Shown here: positions 25,451 through 32,925 of the stretch, piece by piece | Position numbering within the stretch: position 1 is the first letter of the stretch | How the letters are laid out: each line of letters begins with the position of its first letter | Origin: Candidatus Saccharimonadota bacterium | GTDB taxonomy: Bacteria; Patescibacteriota; Saccharimonadia; Saccharimonadales; Saccharimonadaceae | DNA length: 64,000 nt | NCBI GenBank assembly: GCA_017404725.1 | Contig: JAFRBS010000001.1 | Location: 1 to 64,000 of the forward strand | Direction of reading: 5' to 3' | The notes under the pieces: model-generated | The model's input: the letters and a program-made list of their open reading frames with translations, nothing else | Told to the model about the DNA's origin: nothing | The model's database searches: none | Translations under genes and position numbers: made by a program

Positions 25451-25717
25451 ATGGCTCTTAAAGCAAATCGAATATTTACCCTATCGGAACGACGTGAGCT
25501 TAGACGATGTATCGTTGATCGCCTACACGAGGAATGCAAGGTCCCCAAGGAAAGCTTCGGCTTTCTTAAATACTGGTGCGACCACGCGATTCAGGATCTC
25601 GAGCTTCGCCGCATTGAAAACGACGAAATTAACTTCGAAATCTGGGTAAAAAGTATCGTCCCCCGATTTAACGCTGACTATTTCACATACTGCAGTTGCG
25701 GATTGTTGGCTGGGTAA
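25451..25717 (+). CDS. small SD-led protein of unknown function
   Basis: 88 residues, charged and Cys-containing (KYWCDHAIQDLELRRIENDE; final YFTYCSCGLLAG). Family not recognised. Gene structure is clear: promoter TGTTATAAT (25354-25359), leader of about 85 nt able to form a CCTCA/TGAGG hairpin, perfect Shine-Dalgarno AAAGGAGGTGATCGT before the ATG, and a terminator 12 nt after the stop. An overlapping frame from 25443 has no such signals. Confidence 0.7.
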   Translation: MALKANRIFTLSERRELRRCIVDRLHEECKVPKESFGFLKYWCDHAIQDLELRRIENDEINFEIWVKSIVPRFNADYFTYCSCGLLAG

Positions 25718-25728
25718 AGCATAAAAAT

Positions 25729-25755
25729 GGCAGGGAAGAATTACCCTGCCTTTTT
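25729..25755 (+). terminator. rho-independent terminator
   Basis: GGCAGGG (25729-25735) pairs with CCCTGCC (25744-25750), followed by TTTTT. Confidence 0.92.
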
Positions 25756-25918
25756 ATTGGTCTTGCTTCCCCACCCCTGTTAATGCCTCAATTTACCCCT
25801 GTAAAGGTCGCAAATTAACCAAAAAACCGCACAAACCAGCGGATCCAGGCCAAAAACTAGGGAAACATCCAAAAGAGAATTAAAGACTTCAAAAAACAGG
25901 GATAGATCGACAAGAACC

Positions 25919-26006
25919 GGCGCGCAGTGGACGATACGACAATCGACTTTCGCACACAATCTTAATGTCGCACAATGTATATTTTACGACATTAAGCCTG
26001 CGCGCC
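25919..26006. repeat. nested inverted repeats in the gene-free stretch 25756-26483
   Basis: GGCGCGCAG (25919-25927) is the perfect inverse of CTGCGCGCC (25998-26006). Inside lies a second perfect pair, CTTAATGTCG (25961-25970) with CGACATTAAG (25987-25996). The rest of 25756-26107 shows no gene, promoter or further structure that I can support. Confidence 0.65.
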
Positions 26007-26107
26007 GCCGCCGATTCGTTAATCATCTAACCATAAGCATTTCCAGCCCGGCCCAGCATAATGCCAGCTATGGCCATGTTTTTATTGTGTTTAATGTATT
26101 TACATAT

Positions 26108-26294
26108 AGCCAAATAACAGGCAGACGACGGTTTTTATCATCGGCATAATGAGATTTAGACCAGATTTGAGAGCGTAGATTTTACCAACGGATCAACCGC
26201 GAAAAACGCCAGTTTTTCCAGTTTAGACGTTGTGAAATCTACAAGCTCTCAAGTCCGCCGATGATAAAAATCCTTGTCTGCCTGTTATTTGGCT
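26108..26294. repeat. 187-bp foldback with 38-bp near-perfect terminal inverted repeats
   Basis: Arms 26108-26145 and 26257-26294 match inversely apart from about 4 positions (they begin AGCCAAATAACAGGCAGAC). The pairing continues inwards, TTTGAGAGC/GCTCTCAA then AGATTT/AAATCT and CAACG/CGTTG, leaving a short loop. No frame is open. The inner segment ACAAGCTCTCAAGTCCG (26241-26257) recurs at 32852-32868. It may be a MITE-like element or a long hairpin RNA. After it, TTATCCACA (DnaA-box-like, minus strand, near 26297) stands alone, and 26310-26483 holds nothing recognisable. Confidence 0.75.
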
Positions 26295-26483
26295 TATTTG
26301 TGGATAAATTTTTAAATTTGACTTTTTCCCGCTTTTATTCCCTACTTTTACTTTTCCCTGTTTCCCGACCTACCAAGCCGCCAAATCCCATAAAATAAAC
26401 CTCCAAAAAAATCGTTTCTTTCCCTACCCCGAACAAAAACCGAACAAATTCCGCACCCTTAACGGGGGTCGCACCCCTGTTAT

Positions 26484-27185
26484 TTACCACCTTATTTCCG
26501 AAAGTCCGTGCCCGCGAAGAAACTCGTTCGCCCCTGAAAATGGCTTACTCCCGAAAAATCCAGCGTGCGCCGAAAGCGGCGAAGGGTGCGCACTCTCCAA
26601 AATCAAATGTTTAGAGCTGTCTATCAGTGGCTTTTTAGACCGCGCATCGCGCCCCCACAAAATAAACACTATATGATCGCGAGTGTCGTTCAGGTATCGC
26701 ACTGCCGCCTCGGTAAAAGTCTCCCAACCATGTCCCCGATGAGAACCGGCACGGTGTGATTCAACGGTCAGGACATTATTCAGAAGTAGTACCCCCTGCT
26801 CTTGCCAAGCGCTCAAATCCCCCGCCCCGGCACAAATACTCGGCGAGCCGAGATCATCCTCGATCTCCTTATAAATATTCAGAAGTGACGGCGGAATTTC
26901 CGCATCCTTAGGCACCGAAAACGCCAGCCCCATCGCCGCACCCGGCGTGTGATATGGATCCTGCCCCAAAATTACGACAGAAACTTTATCCAGGTCCGTC
27001 GAAAACGCCCGAAAAACATAACTTTTCGGCGGATAAATCTTCTTCGTATTATATTCAGCCTTCAAAAATTCTGAAAGATTCTTAAAATACGGCTTTTCAA
27101 ACTCCGAGTTTAAAAACGGCTTCCAGCTCTCGTGAATCGGCGATTTTTTCGCGACGCCAGTATCGGCATGAACACTAGTTCCCAT
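26484..27185 (-). CDS. ung: uracil-DNA glycosylase
   Basis: Family 1 UDG removing uracil from DNA. 233 residues with all motifs: water-activating loop VVILGQDPYHTPGAAMGLAFSVP (about 70-92), LLLNNVLTVESHRAGSH (with Asn for uracil recognition), and the minor-groove loop HPSPLSAHAGFFGSKPFSGAN near the C-terminus. It is the last gene of a minus-strand run (raiA, secA, M16 peptidase, ung); its start lies 1 nt after the stop of the peptidase gene, so it is coupled. A shorter start downstream is possible, since the first 15 residues are not conserved in type. Confidence 0.95.
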   Translation of the reverse strand: MGTSVHADTGVAKKSPIHESWKPFLNSEFEKPYFKNLSEFLKAEYNTKKIYPPKSYVFRAFSTDLDKVSVVILGQDPYHTPGAAMGLAFSVPKDAEIPPSLLNIYKEIEDDLGSPSICAGAGDLSAWQEQGVLLLNNVLTVESHRAGSHRGHGWETFTEAAVRYLNDTRDHIVFILWGRDARSKKPLIDSSKHLILESAHPSPLSAHAGFFGSKPFSGANEFLRGHGLSEIRW

Positions 27186-27186
27186 C

Positions 27187-28458
27187 CTAAACCCTTAGCC
27201 TTTCGGCCATATCTAAAATCAGCTGCCTCTCGCAGGAGCCAACCGCGACGAACCCATGAATCCCCGAACTCGCGAACTCGCACGCAAGCTTAACGATCGC
27301 CTCTTTATCAACCGCCTTAATTCCCTCCGGAACTCGCGCATAATCCTCAATATCGTCAGACAAGAAATAATTCTCGGAATAATAATCCGAAATCTGGCCA
27401 ACCGTCTGCGCACCCATCTGATAACGCCCGAGCGCATAAGATTTCGCCGCCTCGATGTCTTTATCAGAAATATCACCCTTTAAGACCCTGGTCAGCTCTT
27501 TCTGGATCAGGTCGAAAAGAGCGCCAGCATTATCTTCGTTTACTTCGCCATCAAAATCCCAGGAAGCATTTTTCGCAGAATTCGAAGTCGCGCTACACAT
27601 CCCGTAAACCAGTCCCCGCTTTCTCGCCTGCCCAAAAATCCGGCTGCTCATCGTCCCGTTTAAGATATGGTTCAGACAGTCCATCGTGCGAATCTCGCCG
27701 GTCGAGAGACGGCGCGGAATAACAAAACAAAACCCGAAAGTAATATTGCTCGCGTCTTTTCTACGAATCAAAACCGGGTCGGAAGTATGGAGCTCATCTT
27801 CAGGAATATCGAAACGCTCGCCAGGTTTTAGATCCCACTCCTCGAGCATTTTAATAATCTGACGTTTTCGCGGTTTTACCTGGCCAGTAATTACGAAGCG
27901 CATATTTTCCGCGGTATGGGTACGGCGATAATGTTCGCGAATATCTTTTACCTCAATATTTGGTACCGTCGCGAGGCGTTCACGCAGATTCGGCACATCT
28001 TCGCCGATAGACTTCTGGAGCCGCGGCCAAAGCAACCTAGTATAATCGTTCATGTACGAGGTCAACTCCGCGCGCACATTCCCCTTTTCGCTCTTTAATT
28101 CCTCTTCATTAAACCGCGGTGAAGTAATCGCAACGCGTTTTAAATCCATAATCCGATCCCATTCGAAGTCCGCACACTCCGTTTCGTAACAAACGTCAAA
28201 ATCCGAAGTCCAAGCGTTATGATAAGCCCCATTTTTCGTAAAATCAGTTTCGTAAGCCTGCTCATCTTTATATTTCGAGTTTGCCCCGAAACTTAAATGT
28301 TCAACAACGTGAGCGATCTCGTGTAGTTCCGGCTTTTTCGCGAAACGCATTCCAGCCCGAAACTCAACTTTCGTGTTCATCACGCTAGCTCCGGGAACAT
28401 CGATAAGCAACCCACGCGCTCCGTTTTTTAGCTTGACTTCCTCGATACTGTGTTTCAT
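27187..28458 (-). CDS. M16 family zinc metallopeptidase
   Basis: Insulinase/processing-peptidase type protein of 423 residues. The inverted zinc motif HxxEH is present as HVVEH in HEIAHVVEHLSFG (about 45-57), with the downstream acidic zinc ligand region NGAYHNAWTSDFDVCYET...FNEEELKSEKGNVRAEL. The second domain has NHILNGTMSSRIFGQARKRGLVYGM, typical of PqqL/YmxG/albF-like members. It is placed between secA and ung on the same strand. A role in degrading signal peptides or small peptides is plausible given secA next door, but not shown. Confidence 0.88.
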   Translation of the reverse strand: MKHSIEEVKLKNGARGLLIDVPGASVMNTKVEFRAGMRFAKKPELHEIAHVVEHLSFGANSKYKDEQAYETDFTKNGAYHNAWTSDFDVCYETECADFEWDRIMDLKRVAITSPRFNEEELKSEKGNVRAELTSYMNDYTRLLWPRLQKSIGEDVPNLRERLATVPNIEVKDIREHYRRTHTAENMRFVITGQVKPRKRQIIKMLEEWDLKPGERFDIPEDELHTSDPVLIRRKDASNITFGFCFVIPRRLSTGEIRTMDCLNHILNGTMSSRIFGQARKRGLVYGMCSATSNSAKNASWDFDGEVNEDNAGALFDLIQKELTRVLKGDISDKDIEAAKSYALGRYQMGAQTVGQISDYYSENYFLSDDIEDYARVPEGIKAVDKEAIVKLACEFASSGIHGFVAVGSCERQLILDMAERLRV

Positions 28459-28473
28459 TTGCTAAGTGTAGCG

Positions 28474-31185
28474 TTATTTGCGACCTTTCTTCCTGGTCGC
28501 TTTCTTCTTTTTCGCCGTCGCCTTCTTTTTCGCGACAGATTTCTTCGAAGAGCCAGATTTCTTCGCCGAAGTCGCCCGTTTCGTGGCTCCCCCCGCCGAT
28601 TTTTTAAACTCATCGTCCAAATTCTTCTCGCCAGCAGAAACTTCGTTTACGCCCTTTTCGGTCGCCGAATCCGCCATCTTCGTCAACTCGGAATCATACT
28701 CTTCCCCATCCGTTATGTCGGTCGCAGCAGCTTCTTGCGGAGTGACATGGAGTAAGATCTTCAAGACTTCCTCGCGCAAAGTCTTCTGGAGCCCGTCGAA
28801 GAGCTTCTGGGACTCGCTACGATATTCAACGAGCGGATCTCTCTGGCCAACACTACGCCAGTGAATTCCCTCGCGCAGGTGCTGCATATTTTCGAGATGT
28901 TGCATCCAGAGCGTATCGAGAACTTTAAGGTAGACCTCGCGCTCGATTTTACGCATAATATCTTCGGAAAATTCGTCCTCTTTCTTCGAATAAGCTTCAG
29001 AAATCGCGGTCAGAGCGAGTTTACTTCGATCCTTTTCTTTTCGCATCAAACCGATCGTCTCGACTAAATCATCATCAAAATCGAAAACCGCAGTAAAATC
29101 TTTCTTGAAGTTCTTATTTACGCGCGAGCTAAACTGCGTCAAATCATCCGCCGCCGCTTTCATCAAGCGCTCGATCTCGCCTTTAATGTTCTCACCGTCG
29201 AGAATCTTACGGCGCATACCGTAAACCACTTTACGGTGGCGGTTAATCACGTTATCGTACTGGACGACATTTTTACGGGAATCAAAGTTAAAGCCCTCGA
29301 TTCGCTTCTGCGCGCTCTCCAAAGTCTTCGAAACGGACTTCGTCTGGATCGGCATAGTATCGTCGACTCCAAGCCGCGACATCAGCATCGCGATTCTCTC
29401 CCCCTGGAAAATCCGCATCAAATCGTCTTCGCAAGAAACGAAGAACTGAGTCGTGCCAGGATCGCCTTGACGACCGCCACGCCCACGCAACTGGTTATCA
29501 ACCCGCCGAGAATCGTGGCGCTCCGAGCCGATCACGACTAAACCGCCAAGTTTCTTAACTTCATCAGTCAACTTAATATCGGTACCGCGCCCTGCCATGT
29601 TCGTCGCGAGCGTAACCGCGCCCTTAACGCCGGCCTTCTCAATAATCGCCGCTTCGTGCTCGTTGTTTTTCGCGTTTAGGATCTGGTATTTAATCTTCGC
29701 CTTGTCTAGATATTTCGCTAGAAGCTCGTTTTTCACGATCGAAGCCGAACCGATCAGGACCGGCTGGCCCTTCTCATGGTATTTCTTCACTTCCTCGACA
29801 ATCGCCTTCATCTTACCGTCTTCGGTGCGATAAATCAAATCGTCTTTATCGACACGCTGAATCGGACGGTTAGGCGGAATCTGGATTACGTCGAGCGCAT
29901 AAATCTGTTGGAACTCCTCGGCTTCGGTAAAGGCAGTACCGGTCATGCCGGAAAGTTTCTTATAGAGGCGGAAATAGTTCTGGAACGAAATCGTTGCGAG
30001 CGTCATGCTCTCCTGCTTGACCTGAACGCCTTCTTTCGCCTCGATCGCCTGGTGTAGACCCTCATTATAGCGGCGACCCTGCATTAAGCGACCAGTATTT
30101 TCGTCGACGATAATCACTTCGCCGGAATTCGTGACAACGTAATCCTTATCGCGCTTAAAGACAACTTGCGCGCGCAGAGCCTGGTCCATATGATAAACTA
30201 AGCGCGTATGCTCGACCGAATATAAATTGTCGATTTTCAGGAGTTTCTGAACCTTGTCCACGCCAGCGTCGGTCAGAGTAACTGAGCGATGTTTCTCATC
30301 CTGGACATAATCGTCCGGCCCAAGTTTCGCGGCAATCTTCGCAAACTGGTAATAACTTTCCGGATTATCGCCGGCCGGCGCAGAAATAATCAACGGCGTC
30401 CTCGCTTCATCGATCAAAATCGAGTCGACCTCATCGACGATCGCAAAGTTCAATTTTCTTTGGCGCAAGAATTTCGCCTCAGAGACCATGTTGTCGCGCA
30501 GGTAGTCAAAGCCAAATTCGTTGTTTGTACCATAAGTTACATCGGCGGCGTAAGCCTCTTTCCGAGAGCATGGCTTAAGATGACGAAAACGCTCGTCTTC
30601 GTGCTCTTCGTTAATGTAATCCTTATCATAAATAAACGACGCCTGGTTAATAATCACCGCTACGGAAAGCCCGAGAAAATCGTAAACCGGCCCGTTCCAG
30701 CCAGCGTCGCGCTGTGCCAGATAATCGTTTACAGTTACGACATGCACCCCTTCGCCAGAAAGCGCGTTAAGATACGCCGGAAGCAGCGCAACCAGGGTTT
30801 TACCTTCGCCAGTCTTCATTTCCGCAACATTTCCCTCGTGGAGCGCGATACCGCCGACCATCTGGACGTCGTAGTGGCGCATTTTCAGGACGCGCTTCGT
30901 CGCCTCGCGAACCAGAGCGAACGCATCCGGCAAAATATTCTCTAGGGCCGCGTCTATCTTTGCGTCGTCTTTCGGCAACTTGCCCTTTAGAACGTTTGTT
31001 TGCTCGGCGAGTTCCTTCTTCGACATGGCTTCATACTTTGGCTCGAGTTTGTTAATCTCGAGTACGCGCTTATAAATTTTCTTCAGAGTTTTCTTTTGCG
31101 CATCGCCGAAAATCCCCTGGAGGAATTTCTCGGTCGCAGTCTTATCAGCAAGTTTATCAGAAGGGGCTTTTTCTTTTTTCGGCAT
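28474..31185 (-). CDS. secA: preprotein translocase ATPase SecA
   Basis: Motor of Sec-dependent export. 903 residues: NBD1 with MKTGEGKTLVALLPAYLNALSGEGVHVVTVNDYLAQRDA (about 107-145), YGTNNEFGFDYLRDNM, VDEVDSILIDEARTPLIISAP, the preprotein cross-linking domain, then NBD2 with ATNMAGRGTDIKL, GSERHDSRRVDNQLRGRGGRQGDPG, and the scaffold/wing (TLWMQHLENMQHLREGIHWRSVGQRDPLVEYRSE). The C-terminus lacks the Cys-rich zinc motif and ends in a Lys-rich tail (KKATAKKKKATRKKGRK), perhaps for lipid or ribosome contact. Shine-Dalgarno GAGG before the ATG; 2 nt after raiA, so co-transcribed with it. Confidence 0.97.
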   Translation of the reverse strand: MPKKEKAPSDKLADKTATEKFLQGIFGDAQKKTLKKIYKRVLEINKLEPKYEAMSKKELAEQTNVLKGKLPKDDAKIDAALENILPDAFALVREATKRVLKMRHYDVQMVGGIALHEGNVAEMKTGEGKTLVALLPAYLNALSGEGVHVVTVNDYLAQRDAGWNGPVYDFLGLSVAVIINQASFIYDKDYINEEHEDERFRHLKPCSRKEAYAADVTYGTNNEFGFDYLRDNMVSEAKFLRQRKLNFAIVDEVDSILIDEARTPLIISAPAGDNPESYYQFAKIAAKLGPDDYVQDEKHRSVTLTDAGVDKVQKLLKIDNLYSVEHTRLVYHMDQALRAQVVFKRDKDYVVTNSGEVIIVDENTGRLMQGRRYNEGLHQAIEAKEGVQVKQESMTLATISFQNYFRLYKKLSGMTGTAFTEAEEFQQIYALDVIQIPPNRPIQRVDKDDLIYRTEDGKMKAIVEEVKKYHEKGQPVLIGSASIVKNELLAKYLDKAKIKYQILNAKNNEHEAAIIEKAGVKGAVTLATNMAGRGTDIKLTDEVKKLGGLVVIGSERHDSRRVDNQLRGRGGRQGDPGTTQFFVSCEDDLMRIFQGERIAMLMSRLGVDDTMPIQTKSVSKTLESAQKRIEGFNFDSRKNVVQYDNVINRHRKVVYGMRRKILDGENIKGEIERLMKAAADDLTQFSSRVNKNFKKDFTAVFDFDDDLVETIGLMRKEKDRSKLALTAISEAYSKKEDEFSEDIMRKIEREVYLKVLDTLWMQHLENMQHLREGIHWRSVGQRDPLVEYRSESQKLFDGLQKTLREEVLKILLHVTPQEAAATDITDGEEYDSELTKMADSATEKGVNEVSAGEKNLDDEFKKSAGGATKRATSAKKSGSSKKSVAKKKATAKKKKATRKKGRK

Positions 31186-31187
31186 AA

Positions 31188-31547
31188 TTAACCTCGCTTA
31201 AATAGTTTCTTAATCGGATGTTTTCGAAGATGCGGAGTCGTCTCTAGCTTAAATCGACGAATCTGACCCATTAGTTTCGCTTCAATAATATCAACGCCAG
31301 CAAAAACGTTCGACGATTCATCTTTCGCGGCAATAACCTTCCCGCCCGTAATCTCCATCGCCGCAGAAATCTCGTACTTATTTCCATGCGTCTTATCGAT
31401 CTCGGTAACCACGATTTTCGCGATCACGTCCTTCTTGTACCCCTTAGGCAAATAACGGTCTAACTTCCCGATGCGTTTAATCGCGTATTTGCGAAAACTA
31501 TCTGTCGGCTTATATTTGTTGCCACTAATCTCAATTTTTTCAATCAT
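31188..31547 (-). CDS. raiA: ribosome hibernation promoting factor (short form)
   Basis: Binds the 30S subunit in starvation and blocks mRNA and tRNA sites. 119 residues matching the RaiA/HPF N-terminal domain: IEKIEISGNKYKPTDSFRKYAIKRIGKLDRYLP, AKIVVTEIDKTHGNKYEISAAMEITGGKVIAAKDESSNVFAGVDIIEAKLMGQIRRFKL. The C-terminal dimerisation domain of long HPF is missing. It is the first gene of the raiA-secA unit, with promoter TGATATAAT, a leader of under 20 nt and Shine-Dalgarno AAAGGAG before the ATG. The raiA-secA neighbourhood is common in bacteria. Confidence 0.9.
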   Translation of the reverse strand: MIEKIEISGNKYKPTDSFRKYAIKRIGKLDRYLPKGYKKDVIAKIVVTEIDKTHGNKYEISAAMEITGGKVIAAKDESSNVFAGVDIIEAKLMGQIRRFKLETTPHLRKHPIKKLFKRG

Positions 31548-31581
31548 AAAACTCCTTTGTACCTATTATATCATAAAAAGG

Positions 31582-32826
31582 CTAGATTTCAGCCTGATTA
31601 TTAAGATATGGACGAAGAACTTTCGGAACTTGCAATTTTCCACCCTCTTTTGCAAAATTCTCTATCAGAACCATCAGCATCCTAGCGAACGGAATCGCCG
31701 TACCATTCAGAGTATGTACCGTCTCGACCATGCCATCTTTTCTCCGGACGCGGATATTAAGAGAGCGCGCCTGGAAATCGGTACAGTTTGAACAAGAGGT
31801 AATCTCGCGATATTTCTTATCAAGCGGCGACCAGAATTCAATATCGTATTTCTTCGCCGCTGGCGCCCCAAGATCACCCGCCGCCACATTGATAATATGG
31901 TAAGGAATTTCTAGCTCTTGCAGCATTTCCTCCTCGATACCGAGCAGTTTCTCATGAATCTCTTTAGATTGTTCCGGTAGACAGAACGCATACATCTCTA
32001 GCTTGTTAAACTGGTGGACGCGGAATAGGCCGCGCGTGAATTTGCCGTAAGTCCCGGCCTCTTTCCTAAAACAGGCGGAATAACCGGCGTAAAGCAGCGG
32101 CAATTCGTCCTCGTTTAGAATTTCGTTCGCGTGATAACCAGTAATCGGCATCTCAGCAGTCGCGATCATCGCTAGGTCCTCGCCATCGATAAAGTACTCA
32201 TCAGACTGCTCCGAAGATTTTGGCGCAAAGCCCGTCCCCTCGAGAACCTTCGAAGACACCATATAAGGGACAGTCATATATTTTAGGCCATGCTCAGTCA
32301 CTTTCTTGATGCCGTATTGCAGGAGCGCATTTTCAAGCAGCGCCAGCTCATTTTTCAGATAATAAAACTTCGAGCCGGCGACTTTCGCCCCGCGTTCAAA
32401 GTCAACCCAATCGCGCGCTTCGCAGTAATCAAGATGATCGACCCCAGTTTCATGTTTCTCCCCCCAAACTTTAATTTCCTTCGAGCATTCTTCCCCGCCC
32501 AGCGGCACATCTTCAAAAATCACGTTCGGCACGGTCTTTAATTCCCCGTTCAGGCGTTCCTCGGCGTCCGACAAGGTTTTCTCAAGCTCCGACAATTCAG
32601 ATTTCAGCTTCTTTCCCTGTTCGATCAGTTCCGGCGCCGGCTTGCCATTTTTCATCTTCGCGGCAATCGCATTTCGCTCCGTCCGCAGAGCCTCAACTTT
32701 CTTCAGCAGTTCCTTCCGCTCATCATCCAGCTCTAAAACTGCGTCGAGATCAGTCTTATACCCCTTCTCTTTCGTCGAGTGTTTTACTAATTCAAGATTA
32801 TTTCTAATAAAATTAATATCTAGCAT
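31582..32826 (-). CDS. serS: seryl-tRNA synthetase
   Basis: Class II synthetase of 414 residues. N-terminal tRNA-binding coiled coil (about 25-100; LLKKVEALRTERNAIAAKMKNGKPAPELIEQGKKLKSELSELEKTLSDAEERL). Motif 2 lies in YSACFRKEAGTYGKFTRGLFRVHQFNKLEMYAFC and motif 3 in NGTAIPFARMLMVLIENF. ASNC-type zinc ligands are absent, as in standard bacterial SerRS. Leaderless: TGATATAAT ends about 8 nt before the ATG at 32826. Confidence 0.96.
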   Translation of the reverse strand: MLDINFIRNNLELVKHSTKEKGYKTDLDAVLELDDERKELLKKVEALRTERNAIAAKMKNGKPAPELIEQGKKLKSELSELEKTLSDAEERLNGELKTVPNVIFEDVPLGGEECSKEIKVWGEKHETGVDHLDYCEARDWVDFERGAKVAGSKFYYLKNELALLENALLQYGIKKVTEHGLKYMTVPYMVSSKVLEGTGFAPKSSEQSDEYFIDGEDLAMIATAEMPITGYHANEILNEDELPLLYAGYSACFRKEAGTYGKFTRGLFRVHQFNKLEMYAFCLPEQSKEIHEKLLGIEEEMLQELEIPYHIINVAAGDLGAPAAKKYDIEFWSPLDKKYREITSCSNCTDFQARSLNIRVRRKDGMVETVHTLNGTAIPFARMLMVLIENFAKEGGKLQVPKVLRPYLNNQAEI

Positions 32827-32851
32827 ACATCTATTATATCATATCAAAAAT

Positions 32852-32925
32852 ACAAGCTCTCAAGTCCGTTTCGGAAAAGTAGTTCAGCCTACCGCTCCTT
32901 GGGACGCGGAAGGCCGAAGGCCTAC
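32852..32925. repeat. foldback element B, TTGGGAC core, abutting the DUF2207 stop codon
   Basis: The 35-bp segment 32891-32925 is 33/35 identical to the der copy (13733-13767) and contains the small hairpin AGGCC-GA-AGGCCT. The DUF2207 stop codon (32924-32922, minus) lies inside its right end. The adjoining 32852-32868 carries the 17-mer ACAAGCTCTCAAGTCCG shared with the large foldback near 26.2 kb. Confidence 0.75.

Noticed and set aside
26290-26310. Replication origin from a TTATCCACA box
   Set aside because: A single box without a cluster, AT-rich unwinding repeats or a dnaA/dnaN neighbour is not enough.
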